From the NCBI GenBank assembly GCA_016292545.1, contig JAEDIG010000006.1, positions 1 to 42,513 on the forward strand: 42,513 bases of DNA, written 5' to 3'. Shown here one piece after another: positions 31,784 through 39,492 of this stretch. Numbering within the stretch: position 1 is the stretch's first letter; each line of letters begins with the position of its first letter. The notes beneath the pieces are model-generated. The model made no database searches, was not told the DNA's origin, and saw only the letters and a list, made by a program, of their open reading frames with translations. Made by a program: the position numbers and the translations under genes. Origin of the DNA: Bacteroidaceae bacterium (lineage in GTDB: Bacteria; Bacteroidota; Bacteroidia; Bacteroidales; Bacteroidaceae).

Positions 31784-33541
31784 TCACACTTCGTCGCACG
31801 CAACCATCTCAACGCCGCAGTACACCACATATACCTTGTGCAGCCGGGTATGGGCGATGTGGTCGTGAACGTTCAGTGTGTCAGCATAGCGGCAAACCTG
31901 GGCCTTTGCCTGCTCCACGGCCGCCTTGACCACTGCCTCCGTAGCATGGCTCCTGAGGTACTTCAGCTCAATGATGTAGGAATGCTCCAAGTCCTGATAA
32001 ATCTCGTGGAGCGGACGCAGGAATATGTCGGCATATCCGTTCTGGCTGTCCAGCTCGGAGATGGGACGGTAGAAGCTGTTCTGGCTTGTCAGGGCCAGGG
32101 TGTAGCCATGCATGAAGGCCTCTCCCTTCTGGCGGTCACGCTGTGAGGCATAGGTGTAGATGCTGTCGGCGATGAACTGGAAGAAGGGCTTGAAATCGCC
32201 GTCGTAAGCCATGTTCTCCTCCAGCTGCCCGAGCCTGTACCTGTCCGTATCAAGGTGGTTGTCGTGGTAGTTGTCGAGAAGATAGGAGTAGACCTGCTCA
32301 CGAACCACCTCGTTGGGGATGACAAACTTGGGTTTTCCACGATGTATGCCTCCGATGGTCACCAGGCCGAAATAATAGAGCAGGCTGATGAAGTTGTCGT
32401 TGTCGGCAATGTTCTCTGCTGGGAATCCCACCTTCAGTTCTCCCGTCACATAACCCTTGGAGACAAGCGTCTGGATGATGGAGGCATCGTGTGAGAACTC
32501 CTTGTCCTTGCGGATGAGCATACGCAGCTTGTTGTAATCCACACGGATGTTCTCGTCGAGCATCTGCTGCGGTATCTCACACCCTTCATCTATGTATTTA
32601 TACAGGAAGGACAGCACCATGTTGGAGTTGTACATCGTAGTCTTTCCATACGCCTTCAAGGCAAAGCAGTAGTTGTCGTAGTAAGGTTTCATGACTTCGA
32701 TGAGCTCCTCTACCGTGTGGTGGAAGTCATGGTGTCCGGCGTAGTAGGTCAGCATCTCGCGCACCTCCTGCTCAGTGAATCCCACCATCTCGTTGAAACC
32801 GTAGTCGAGCGAGTAGTTGGTGCCGATGTTGAAGCCGCTGGTGAGGTCATCGAGGGTCACGGGGCTCACGCCCGTCACAAAGACACGCTCGATGCTTGAA
32901 TCCGTTCCTGCCTTGATGGTGTCGAAGAAGGTACGCAGATAGCCCGTGCCGTGCGTTTCCTTCCTGTATTCGTCGATGCGTGCTGCATCGGAAAGGATAT
33001 GGTTGGTGAAGTGGTCGTACTCGTCGATGAAGAGATAAATCTTAACTCCGGCCTTGTACGCCTCCCTATAGAGATACTCAAGTTGTCCCACACACCCTTT
33101 CCTCTTGTTCATCTCGTCTCGGACACCCTGGGGAAGATATTGTTTGTAAAAATCGCAGCAATCATTGAATGCTATATTGCAATGTTCATCCAACGAACTT
33201 TGGTAGTTGCCCAAATCGGCATTGACGACGGCGAAATTGAGGTTGATGATAAGATATTTGTTATGGTTGGGCGTGGGATGCTGGCCGATGTACAGGTCAC
33301 CATAGAGCCGATTGAACTTGTCAGTCTGGTTAACGTCGTAGTAATGACGCAGCATCGACATCGTGAGGCTTTTGCCGAAGCGGCGTGGACGGATGAAGAA
33401 GAAGAACCTATTTGATTTCTCCACCTTTTCAATGAACCTCGTCTTGTCGACATAGTAATAATGGTCTTCGCGGATAGCCACAAAGTTCATCATACCGTAG
33501 GGAATCATTCTTGACTCTTCTTTTATCATTCTGTCATCCAT
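31784..33541 (-). CDS. AAA-ATPase-like and PD-(D/E)XK nuclease-like protein (DUF1703 type)
   Basis: The 585-residue protein begins MDDRMIKEESRMIPYGMMNF and then FVAIREDHYYYVDKTRFIEK, the standard start of PF09820 (AAA-ATPase_like). Walker A is FIRPRRFGKSLTMSML at residues 49-64 and a Walker B-like YLFIDEYDHF follows. The C-terminal PDDEXK_9 domain has NGYADIFLRP with Asp505 and YIIELKY with Glu525 and Lys527, the nuclease core. Function is not established; members are multi-copy and variable in Bacteroidales. A second start at Met12 is possible. A -7 box precedes it at 33573-33565. It is unrelated in sequence to the DUF234 ATPase at the left end but has the same design. Confidence 0.85.
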   Translation of the reverse strand: MDDRMIKEESRMIPYGMMNFVAIREDHYYYVDKTRFIEKVEKSNRFFFFIRPRRFGKSLTMSMLRHYYDVNQTDKFNRLYGDLYIGQHPTPNHNKYLIINLNFAVVNADLGNYQSSLDEHCNIAFNDCCDFYKQYLPQGVRDEMNKRKGCVGQLEYLYREAYKAGVKIYLFIDEYDHFTNHILSDAARIDEYRKETHGTGYLRTFFDTIKAGTDSSIERVFVTGVSPVTLDDLTSGFNIGTNYSLDYGFNEMVGFTEQEVREMLTYYAGHHDFHHTVEELIEVMKPYYDNYCFALKAYGKTTMYNSNMVLSFLYKYIDEGCEIPQQMLDENIRVDYNKLRMLIRKDKEFSHDASIIQTLVSKGYVTGELKVGFPAENIADNDNFISLLYYFGLVTIGGIHRGKPKFVIPNEVVREQVYSYLLDNYHDNHLDTDRYRLGQLEENMAYDGDFKPFFQFIADSIYTYASQRDRQKGEAFMHGYTLALTSQNSFYRPISELDSQNGYADIFLRPLHEIYQDLEHSYIIELKYLRSHATEAVVKAAVEQAKAQVCRYADTLNVHDHIAHTRLHKVYVVYCGVEMVACDEV

Positions 33542-33564
33542 AAGCCTATGTTACTAATTTCGCG

Positions 33565-33573
33565 GCAAAGATA
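33565..33573 (-). promoter_or_regulatory. -7 box of the DUF1703-type ATPase
   Basis: Minus-strand TATCTTTGC, 24 bases before the start at 33541. The bases just after it (CGCGAAATTA) resemble the leader following the box of the DUF234 ATPase (CGCAGAAATATA), suggesting similar promoters. Confidence 0.6.
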
Positions 33574-33697
33574 CGTTTTTTTTTTGTATTGTCAGCGGAA
33601 AACCAAAAAAATGCTGCCTTTTCTTGTTCATTCCTTACCCTGCAGCGGGACAAGTGGCAGGACATTGCCCTGGGGCACGAGGTGATGCCCCCTTTCA

Positions 33698-36361
33698 TTA
33701 CTTCTGTTGACGGCGGGCATTTCCAGCCCCCACCTTGAAGATGAGCCTGAACATTGCCGTGCGTCCGCAGAGTCCGTAGTCGTAGGTATAGGTGTTGATG
33801 CCGTCGAACCTGGTGTAGGAGTAGCTCCGCTGGTTCAGCAGGTTGGTGAGCTCCAGCCGGAGGATGGCCTGCTTTAGCTTATACTGCGCCGAGGCGTTGA
33901 AGAGTGACATGTGCTTGTACGTGTCCGTGGCAATCTGGTGGCGCACATGGTCGTAGTCCAGGGAGAGGTCGAGGGTGGCGATGGGGAATATGTGGATGGC
34001 TCCGCTATGGGTGAGGGAGGTCACGGTGTTGTTCTGCCCGGAGTAGCGGGAGCGCGACCAGCCGTAGCGGATGTTGTAGCGCAGTTCGAGCCAACGGACG
34101 GGCTCGACGGAGGCATTGCCATGGAGGTTGTAGTTGCAGGATCGGATTCTGATGATGTCCGCAGCCCCTTCCGAGGAGGTGATGGCCTGTTCGCTGCTGC
34201 CGAAACCGTAGTCGGCTCTGGCTCCGAGCTTGGTGAAGACCGACGGGAAATTCTTGGTGCTGCTGACGGAGAAACGGGAGGAACGGCTGCGGGTGTCGCG
34301 CTGCAGGGCCGAGCTGCTGATGTCCATGCCGCTAACGCTTTGTGCATAGAGCGTGTTGTGCCTGTCCTCCGAATGCCTGGCATCCAGGCTCAGCGTGAAG
34401 TACTGCATGGGCAACTGCCATTTCCATCCGGCTGTCGTACTCCAGCTGTCGCTCTCTCCGATGATGCCCGACGAGGTGCGCACCGTGCGGTAGTCCACCT
34501 GCATCGGTTCCGTCAGCAGCGTCATCATGTCGCCAACCTGCGTCGTGTAGCCTGTTGAGAACTGTAGTTTGCTGTTGGCAGAGAAAGTGTAGTTGATGCC
34601 CATCGAGGGATTGAGCACAGGCTTGGTATAATTCAGCTTGTTATAATACATCCCCTTCAATGCTGCCCCCAGTCCGGCACTTAGGTAGAGGCGGCGGCCG
34701 CGGGAATGAATCTCGAAGCCGGGATTGACGCTGGGCGTGAACGACCAGCCGCGAATGTCGTTCATCTCCCCCGTCGCCACGCGGTTTGTTTCCACATCAT
34801 CATACACCGCGCTCACCCTGACAGGCAGACTGAGCCGGAACACCTTGCCGATGGGGATGCTGAACGACGAACCCACATCCATCGAAAGCGTCGATGACTG
34901 TGCCGTCTGGAGCCTCACCCCCGACCCCTCTTCTACAGAGAGGGGAGTAGATACTTCTTCCGTTCTGGGGGTGAGGCTGAACGACAGCCTTAACGTCGGA
35001 GTCCGCTTGAACGACACCGACGCATTGGCCTGCCGGCGCGTGCCCTTCGCCGTCCTGCCTGTCCAGGACAGGTCGTTTCCCACCTCAAACGAGGGAGTCT
35101 TCCTCCGCTGCTCCACCAACTGCTGGTGGGCTACTACATCCCCTTCGTTCTGCTCAAACTTCCCCTTCACCACAAACGTTTCGCCGAGATACACGCGGTC
35201 GGCATTCTTCAGGTATTTCATCGTCAGTTTGGGCAGATGCACCTTCGTGAGCGGCGAGGTCTGTTCGCTCACGGTCATGTAGTCGCCCGTGCCGGCCAGA
35301 TACGTGCTGCTCTGGCTGATGTCGTGCTTGGCGCGGTGGTAGCTGTAGTCGGTATTCACCTTCACCGTCGTAGCCGAATCGAGTTTATGGATGCCGTTGA
35401 GTGTGGCCATGCCGCACCGCTGGTAGAGGTATTCTCCCTGCGGAGGCGCACCACCGTCGAAACCGCCGAAGAGGCTGGTGGCAGGTGTCTTCACGTCCGA
35501 TCCGCCGAAATGGTCTGTCATGTCGGTCCACCCAAAATCCTTGTAGTTGCCGCCTTTCAGCGAACAGATGGTCTGTAACTTGTCCGTGAACATCATGCCC
35601 GTCACGCCGAGCAAGGCTTGGAGCTTGTCCTTGCCGTCCTGCATGTAGCCCGTGCCGGCCTCCTCCTGTCCGAAGGGCTTGAACTTGGCATTCCTGCTGA
35701 GCCGGATGTTCATCGACACTTCATTGCTAGGAATGTCTTTTTCCACCTTGCGGGAATGGTGGTTGCGCACTATCTCCACCTGCGTCACGTAGTCTGTCGG
35801 GATGTTCCTTGTGGCCAGGTTGTACTTGCCGCCCAGCAGGTCAAGTCCCTCTATGTTGAACTGCGAGATGGGCTTTCCCATGTAACTGATGGCGCCATTC
35901 TTTGCCACATCCACCCCTGGCAGACGTTTCAGCCCGTCCTCCAGCGTCACGTCGCCCTTGCCGAGGAACGATGCCAGATTGTAGCTCAATGTGTCGCCCC
36001 GTTGCCGCAGCAGGTCGGGCTTCACCTTCACCTCCTTCAGCGTGATGCTTTTCGGTGTCAGGGTCATATCCACCTTCGTCTTCTTCTCCTTCAGCACCAC
36101 TCTTTTCGACTCCTTCCCATAGCTGATATGGTTGAACAGCAATGTCACCTCTCCGTTGGGCGCGTCTTTCAGTTCCAGCGTGTAGTCGCCCTGTGCATTG
36201 CTGCTGGTGAACGCCAGCGTCTTCGTGCCGCTCGTCAGTTTCACGATTACACCGCTCACGGGCTTGTCTAGCAAATCTGTCAGCCGTCCTGTCACCCGCA
36301 CCTGTGCCGATGCCGATGCAGCCAGTGCCACAAATATAAAAAAGCTAAGGAGTCGTTTCAT
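33698..36361 (-). CDS. Outer-membrane beta-barrel receptor with CarboxypepD_reg-like N-terminus
   Basis: The 887-residue protein has a signal peptide (MKRLLSFFIFVALAASASAQ), a carboxypeptidase-regulatory-like domain at about 21-105 (VRVTGRLTDLLDKPVSGVIV), a plug-like region (KNGAISYMGKPISQFNIEGL, VTQVEIVRNHHSRKVEKDIP) and a long barrel. The end is a beta-strand with aromatic residues. It is of the TonB-dependent-receptor-like class that sits next to GLPGLI proteins in Bacteroidetes; the ligand is unknown, though peptide, siderophore or polysaccharide uptake are possible. A 66-bp palindromic repeat (34977-34912) is inserted in frame, encoding residues 462-483, probably in an extracellular loop. 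It is the last gene of the BlaI-BlaR1-GLPGLI run. Confidence 0.82.
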   Translation of the reverse strand: MKRLLSFFIFVALAASASAQVRVTGRLTDLLDKPVSGVIVKLTSGTKTLAFTSSNAQGDYTLELKDAPNGEVTLLFNHISYGKESKRVVLKEKKTKVDMTLTPKSITLKEVKVKPDLLRQRGDTLSYNLASFLGKGDVTLEDGLKRLPGVDVAKNGAISYMGKPISQFNIEGLDLLGGKYNLATRNIPTDYVTQVEIVRNHHSRKVEKDIPSNEVSMNIRLSRNAKFKPFGQEEAGTGYMQDGKDKLQALLGVTGMMFTDKLQTICSLKGGNYKDFGWTDMTDHFGGSDVKTPATSLFGGFDGGAPPQGEYLYQRCGMATLNGIHKLDSATTVKVNTDYSYHRAKHDISQSSTYLAGTGDYMTVSEQTSPLTKVHLPKLTMKYLKNADRVYLGETFVVKGKFEQNEGDVVAHQQLVEQRRKTPSFEVGNDLSWTGRTAKGTRRQANASVSFKRTPTLRLSFSLTPRTEEVSTPLSVEEGSGVRLQTAQSSTLSMDVGSSFSIPIGKVFRLSLPVRVSAVYDDVETNRVATGEMNDIRGWSFTPSVNPGFEIHSRGRRLYLSAGLGAALKGMYYNKLNYTKPVLNPSMGINYTFSANSKLQFSTGYTTQVGDMMTLLTEPMQVDYRTVRTSSGIIGESDSWSTTAGWKWQLPMQYFTLSLDARHSEDRHNTLYAQSVSGMDISSSALQRDTRSRSSRFSVSSTKNFPSVFTKLGARADYGFGSSEQAITSSEGAADIIRIRSCNYNLHGNASVEPVRWLELRYNIRYGWSRSRYSGQNNTVTSLTHSGAIHIFPIATLDLSLDYDHVRHQIATDTYKHMSLFNASAQYKLKQAILRLELTNLLNQRSYSYTRFDGINTYTYDYGLCGRTAMFRLIFKVGAGNARRQQK
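34912..34977. repeat. GC-rich palindromic element inserted in frame in the receptor gene
   Basis: Perfect 11-base ends GCCTCACCCCC (34912-34922) and GGGGGTGAGGC (34967-34977) bound a 66-base element with an inner hairpin CCCCTCT-tctaca-GAGAGGGG type (34925-34944). It shares style but not detailed sequence with the copies at 29478 and 36383, so it is a related or second repeat family. 66 is a multiple of three, and the inserted codons on the minus strand contain no stop. Confidence 0.75.
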
Positions 36362-36382
36362 GTCTGTTCTGCTTCATCTCGA

Positions 36383-36454
36383 GCCTCCCCGCCCCTTCCT
36401 GAAGGAGGGGAGAAGAGGCCCCCTTCCCTTCAGGAGAGAGGGATGGGGAGAGGC
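36383..36454. repeat. GC-rich palindromic element, copy 2 (GLPGLI-receptor gap)
   Basis: Bounded by GCCTCCCC and GGGGAGAGGC, with hairpins CCTTCCTGAAGGAGGGG and CCCTTCAGGAGAGAGGG. It matches 29478-29548 closely. It occupies almost the whole 94-base gap between the GLPGLI stop (36456) and the receptor start (36361), so it lies in the operon's mRNA and could stabilise or attenuate it. Confidence 0.8.
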
Positions 36455-36455
36455 T

Positions 36456-37289
36456 TTACTTCATTTCCAAGGGCTTATAGATATGTGCTTTTGTAAGGAA
36501 CGGGTGACCGCCATTGGCAAGGACAAATGACTGGCCGTTATGTTTGAGTACAGTCATGTCCGTGATGCAGGAGGGGCCGGGGGCATAGTATGTCGGGTTC
36601 TTGGCATATTGGCGGTTGCCATAGATTTCGTTCTTGTGTTTCAGCAACTTTGCATATTTCATCCGCTGCACATCTGGCCTTTCCTCTGGTGCGGTGATGG
36701 GCGATGCCTCCCTCCGCAGCTCTGCCAGACAGAATGTATGCGCCCCGCTTTCGGCTTTGACAATCAGCCCTGGCAGACCGCACAGCCGCCATGGCCCTGC
36801 CGATGATGGAATCTCCTCTGTATAGTACACGTGCCACTCCACACCCCGGAATGTGGCTGTGGCCTGCCCGCAGAGATAGCCGCTCACGGTCAGCGTGTCG
36901 CCAGTCAGCGTCCATGCGATGTCGGGAGTCGGCTCGTAGCCTTCATACTCATGTGGGAAGATGTACTCACGCACGGTGGTACGTCCTGCGGGCAGGCCGG
37001 TCCACACCGTCGGCATGTGCATATATGCTTCCTGGAATTCATCCGCCACATCCTCTTTTGATGCCTCGTCAGACTGCGGGTAGGCAGAGAACGGCATCGA
37101 CTTCGTTATCGTGCGTCCCACCTGCACAGCTATCCTCATCCTGTCCGTGACATCCTGCTCCTCATGGTCAAGCGTTCTGCACTCATAGTCATACACTGCC
37201 ACGAACTGTGCCGTGTCAACTGTTTCTGTCTGTCCCAGTGCTGCTGTCGTCAGCACCAGTGCCATCATTGTCATTAAAGTCTTTTTCAT
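36456..37289 (-). CDS. GLPGLI family protein, secreted
   Basis: The 277-residue product has a signal peptide (MKKTLMTMMALVLTTAALGQ) and the family-naming motif in SSAGPWRLCGLPGLIVKAES (GLPGLI at residues 171-176). The rest is beta-rich: VYDYECRTLDHEEQDVTDRM early, and HKNEIYGNRQYAKNPTYYAP near the end. GLPGLI proteins are Bacteroidetes-specific, exported and of unknown function, and are usually beside a CarboxypepD_reg/beta-barrel receptor, as here. It lies 21 bases after the BlaR1-like gene, so it is cotranscribed with a metalloprotease sensor and repressor. Confidence 0.9.
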   Translation of the reverse strand: MKKTLMTMMALVLTTAALGQTETVDTAQFVAVYDYECRTLDHEEQDVTDRMRIAVQVGRTITKSMPFSAYPQSDEASKEDVADEFQEAYMHMPTVWTGLPAGRTTVREYIFPHEYEGYEPTPDIAWTLTGDTLTVSGYLCGQATATFRGVEWHVYYTEEIPSSAGPWRLCGLPGLIVKAESGAHTFCLAELRREASPITAPEERPDVQRMKYAKLLKHKNEIYGNRQYAKNPTYYAPGPSCITDMTVLKHNGQSFVLANGGHPFLTKAHIYKPLEMK

Positions 37290-37310
37290 TCTGCTTAAAA
37301 TTATTCATGA

Positions 37311-38372
37311 TTATCTGTCAGCGCGTACGGAATCTTCTGGCTCTGAAACTGTTTCTATAACAATTGTCTTTGGGCTCCGAAGTACATTCACATGCTTGAT
37401 GGTTGCGGGATTGATGGCACTCATCTCCTCCTTGGATATGGGCTTGCCGTTGAGGTAAACCTCGTATTCCTCTGCCTGGGCTGATACCCATAGACAAGCG
37501 GCGAGGGCAGGTACGAGATACAAAAGTTTGAACCGTGCCCGGTGAGACGAACGGCTGCGGTACATCATGGCAAAGCGTTTCTTCATGGCTCCACGGCGCA
37601 GCGTGTTCATTACGGGGAGGAAGTGCGTCTGTACCGCTTTGCGCACCAGCAGATGTTCGTAGTCCTCCTGCCTTACGCCCCCTTGCATCACAGCCTCGTC
37701 GGCCTGGAACTCATGTATATCCAGCAGGTCCTGGCGCAACATCCAGGCAAAAGGCAGACACCAGAGCAGACGGCACGTGAGGTCGCAGAGAACCAGGTCC
37801 CACGAATGTTTCATTCTGACGTGTGCAAGTTCGTGTAGGAGGATGGGGGCGGCATTCTGCTTCAGGTCTATGGGGCCAATGATAATCCAGTGCATCCAAC
37901 TGCCGGGTTGCCGTACACTCATGCCCAGCATGAGGCGCATGTCTTTCGGAACGGCCGGATGGGATATGCGTTGGCATCGGTGCAGCAGAAGTGCCAGGGA
38001 AAGCAGTTGGCACATGTAGGCAGCCAAGGCTATGGCTATACCTATTATATATATGTATGCGCAATAGCGAACCCAAAGTCCCGCTGCAGCATCAACGTAG
38101 TCTTTGGCTGCTGTCGTGTGTACATGAACATCCTCTGAGGGCGACAGACTATGCAAAACCCCCTCTATATGGGTAAGTACTTCATCAAAGGCGGTGGGCT
38201 TGTCTGTATGCAGCGGTATGAGTGGAAACAGCGGGCTCGCCATCAGGATTGCCAGCAGAACGGCACGGTTCATGCGGTGGAATGTCTCGCACCGGAGCAG
38301 CACCCTGAACAGCGAATAGAGCAGCGTAAGCGTCACTGCCCAGCGGAGGGCGTAGATGATGAATGCAGCCAT
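37311..38372 (-). CDS. BlaR1/MecR1-type M56 membrane metalloprotease
   Basis: The 353-residue protein has four to five membrane segments: about 5-27, 35-53, 105-131 and near 275-290 (LLYLVPALAACLWVSAQAEE). The zinc-protease motif LLHELAHVRMKHSWDLVLCD has HELAH at residues 180-184. The C-terminal 60 residues outside are short (EYEVYLNGKPISKEEMSAIN...), with no penicillin-binding sensor domain, so the signal is not a beta-lactam by this evidence. It is encoded 3 bases after the BlaI gene, which it is expected to cleave. Downstream targets appear to be the GLPGLI and receptor genes. Confidence 0.88.
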   Translation of the reverse strand: MAAFIIYALRWAVTLTLLYSLFRVLLRCETFHRMNRAVLLAILMASPLFPLIPLHTDKPTAFDEVLTHIEGVLHSLSPSEDVHVHTTAAKDYVDAAAGLWVRYCAYIYIIGIAIALAAYMCQLLSLALLLHRCQRISHPAVPKDMRLMLGMSVRQPGSWMHWIIIGPIDLKQNAAPILLHELAHVRMKHSWDLVLCDLTCRLLWCLPFAWMLRQDLLDIHEFQADEAVMQGGVRQEDYEHLLVRKAVQTHFLPVMNTLRRGAMKKRFAMMYRSRSSHRARFKLLYLVPALAACLWVSAQAEEYEVYLNGKPISKEEMSAINPATIKHVNVLRSPKTIVIETVSEPEDSVRADR

Positions 38373-38375
38373 GTG

Positions 38376-38738
38376 TCAGCCCTCCCTGCGTTTCAGGTCA
38401 GCCAGATATTGCAGTAGTTCAGCTTCCGTGACCTTTTCCTCCTGTATCAGTGCCGATACTACGCTCATGTAGGAGTCCGCGAAAAAGCGGTTGATGACGC
38501 TCGACAACTTGCCGTGGCCGTATGCCAGTTTTTCCACTACGGGCCGATAGATGAAGCCGCGGCCTTTAGGCTCATGTGTCAGGTACCCTTTTTTTTCCAG
38601 TGCCTGAAACACCTGTGCTATGGCGTTTGCGCTGGGTCGTGGCTCTGGATAGAGCGATGAAACATCCTTTGGAGCGCATTCGCCGAGTTGCCAGATCAGC
38701 TCCATCACCTCTTCTTCTTTGCTTGTAAGTATCTTCAT
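38376..38738 (-). CDS. BlaI/MecI/CopY family repressor
   Basis: The 120-residue protein is a BlaI-type winged helix: MKILTSKEEEVMELIWQLGE, APKDVSSLYPEPRPSANAIA, QVFQALEKKGYLTHEPKGRG and FIYRPVVEKLAYGHGKLSSV, followed by the dimerisation helices with EEKVTEAELLQYLADLKRRE. It should repress its own operon until cleaved by the neighbour protease. It is the first gene of the run; a -7 box is at 38797-38789. A candidate operator (CTGTT-13-AACAG) lies between box and start, but the classical TACA-TGTA BlaI site was not found. Confidence 0.9.
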   Translation of the reverse strand: MKILTSKEEEVMELIWQLGECAPKDVSSLYPEPRPSANAIAQVFQALEKKGYLTHEPKGRGFIYRPVVEKLAYGHGKLSSVINRFFADSYMSVVSALIQEEKVTEAELLQYLADLKRREG

Positions 38739-38745
38739 AATTCAA

Positions 38746-38797
38746 CTGTTTTATATATATATCAACAGAAAAAACTGCTCATTCCAGGACAAAGATA
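38746..38797 (-). promoter_or_regulatory. Promoter and candidate operator of the BlaI operon
   Basis: Minus-strand TATCTTTGT (38797-38789) fits the -7 consensus with a leader of about 45 bases. Inside the leader CTGTT (38746-38750) and AACAG (38764-38768) flank an AT repeat and are the only symmetric element near the start. Just upstream, TTCAACA and TGTTGAA (38836-38842, 38851-38857) make a second perfect inverted repeat that could also be an operator. Confidence 0.4.
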
Positions 38798-39066
38798 GGG
38801 CTTTTTTCGGTTTCTGCCAAACAAATTAGTATATATTCAACAAAAGAAAATGTTGAAACAAGGAGGGGTCAAATTCATATTAACATGGCGCAATGTGAAT
38901 TGGCAGGGAATGTCGCTGAGACTCTACACTCTACATCATTTGTGTCTAACTACCTTGTAATCATATATATACAGAATGTAGAGTGCTGCATGAGCAGGCA
39001 TATATACGACACGGGGATAACTTGTTCGCGGATGAAGCATAACATATCCTTGAAGACTTTCACGGT

Positions 39067-39118
39067 TATGACAGCCGACTGTCATAGCGATGGCAGTGAC
39101 CAGTCATCGAGGTGACAG
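39067..39118. other. Two mutually exclusive hairpins in an intergenic region
   Basis: TATGACAG (39067-39074) pairs perfectly with CTGTCATA (39079-39086) around CCGA. The same CTGTCA (39079-39084) can pair instead with TGACAG (39113-39118), together with CGATG/CATCG (39088-39092, 39105-39109). The 750-base stretch 38739-39492 has no credible gene; this is its most structured part. Whether it is transcribed is unknown. Confidence 0.5.
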
Positions 39119-39222
39119 GCGGTGATACATAAGCAGTCTTTTAATAACTTATTCATATCCAACGTTTTTTCGGGCACAAAAGTAGTAAAAATTAGCTGAA
39201 TAAACAAATAAAATTACAACAA

Positions 39223-39305
39223 TTTCCTCAGTTGGCCGTATTTCATTTCCTCAGTTGGCCGTATTTCATTTCCTCAGTTGGCCGTATTCCGTTTCCTCAG
39301 TCGGC
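39223..39305. repeat. 23-bp tandem repeat, 3.6 copies
   Basis: Units begin at 39223, 39246, 39269 and 39292: TTTCCTCAGTTGGCCGTATT plus three bases. The first two copies are identical, the third differs near its end, the last is partial. It lies about 190 bases upstream of the GH2 start, outside the promoter proper. Confidence 0.85.
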
Positions 39306-39451
39306 TCCTCCTTCCTCTGTCACGACCTGGGATAGTCCGAATAAATCCGGCTTTTCCTCTTGCTCTTTGCCTACCCATTACCGGCGGTAACAGTAGATGA
39401 AAAATAGTAATACCAGATGCAAAATCCAGTGTTTTTTTTAAAAATAATATG

Positions 39452-39460
39452 TAACTTTGC
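39452..39460 (+). promoter_or_regulatory. -7 box of the GH2 gene
   Basis: TAACTTTGC fits the consensus and leaves a leader of about 25 bases before the ATG at 39493. No TTTG was found at the -33 position. Confidence 0.6.
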
Positions 39461-39492
39461 ATCCATAAATCAACATCATTCAGTCATCATAA

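Noticed and set aside
33672..33691. GGGGCA/TGCCCC hairpin after the receptor gene as a terminator
   Set aside because: Only six pairs with an eight-base loop and no T-tract; too weak to call.
34021..34558. Plus-strand frame opposite the receptor gene
   Set aside because: Shadow of the receptor coding sequence; repetitive Val/Gly/Glu composition.
38885..39115. 76-codon plus-strand frame in the intergenic region
   Set aside because: It crosses the structured hairpin DNA, has no promoter or family resemblance, and its composition is atypical.
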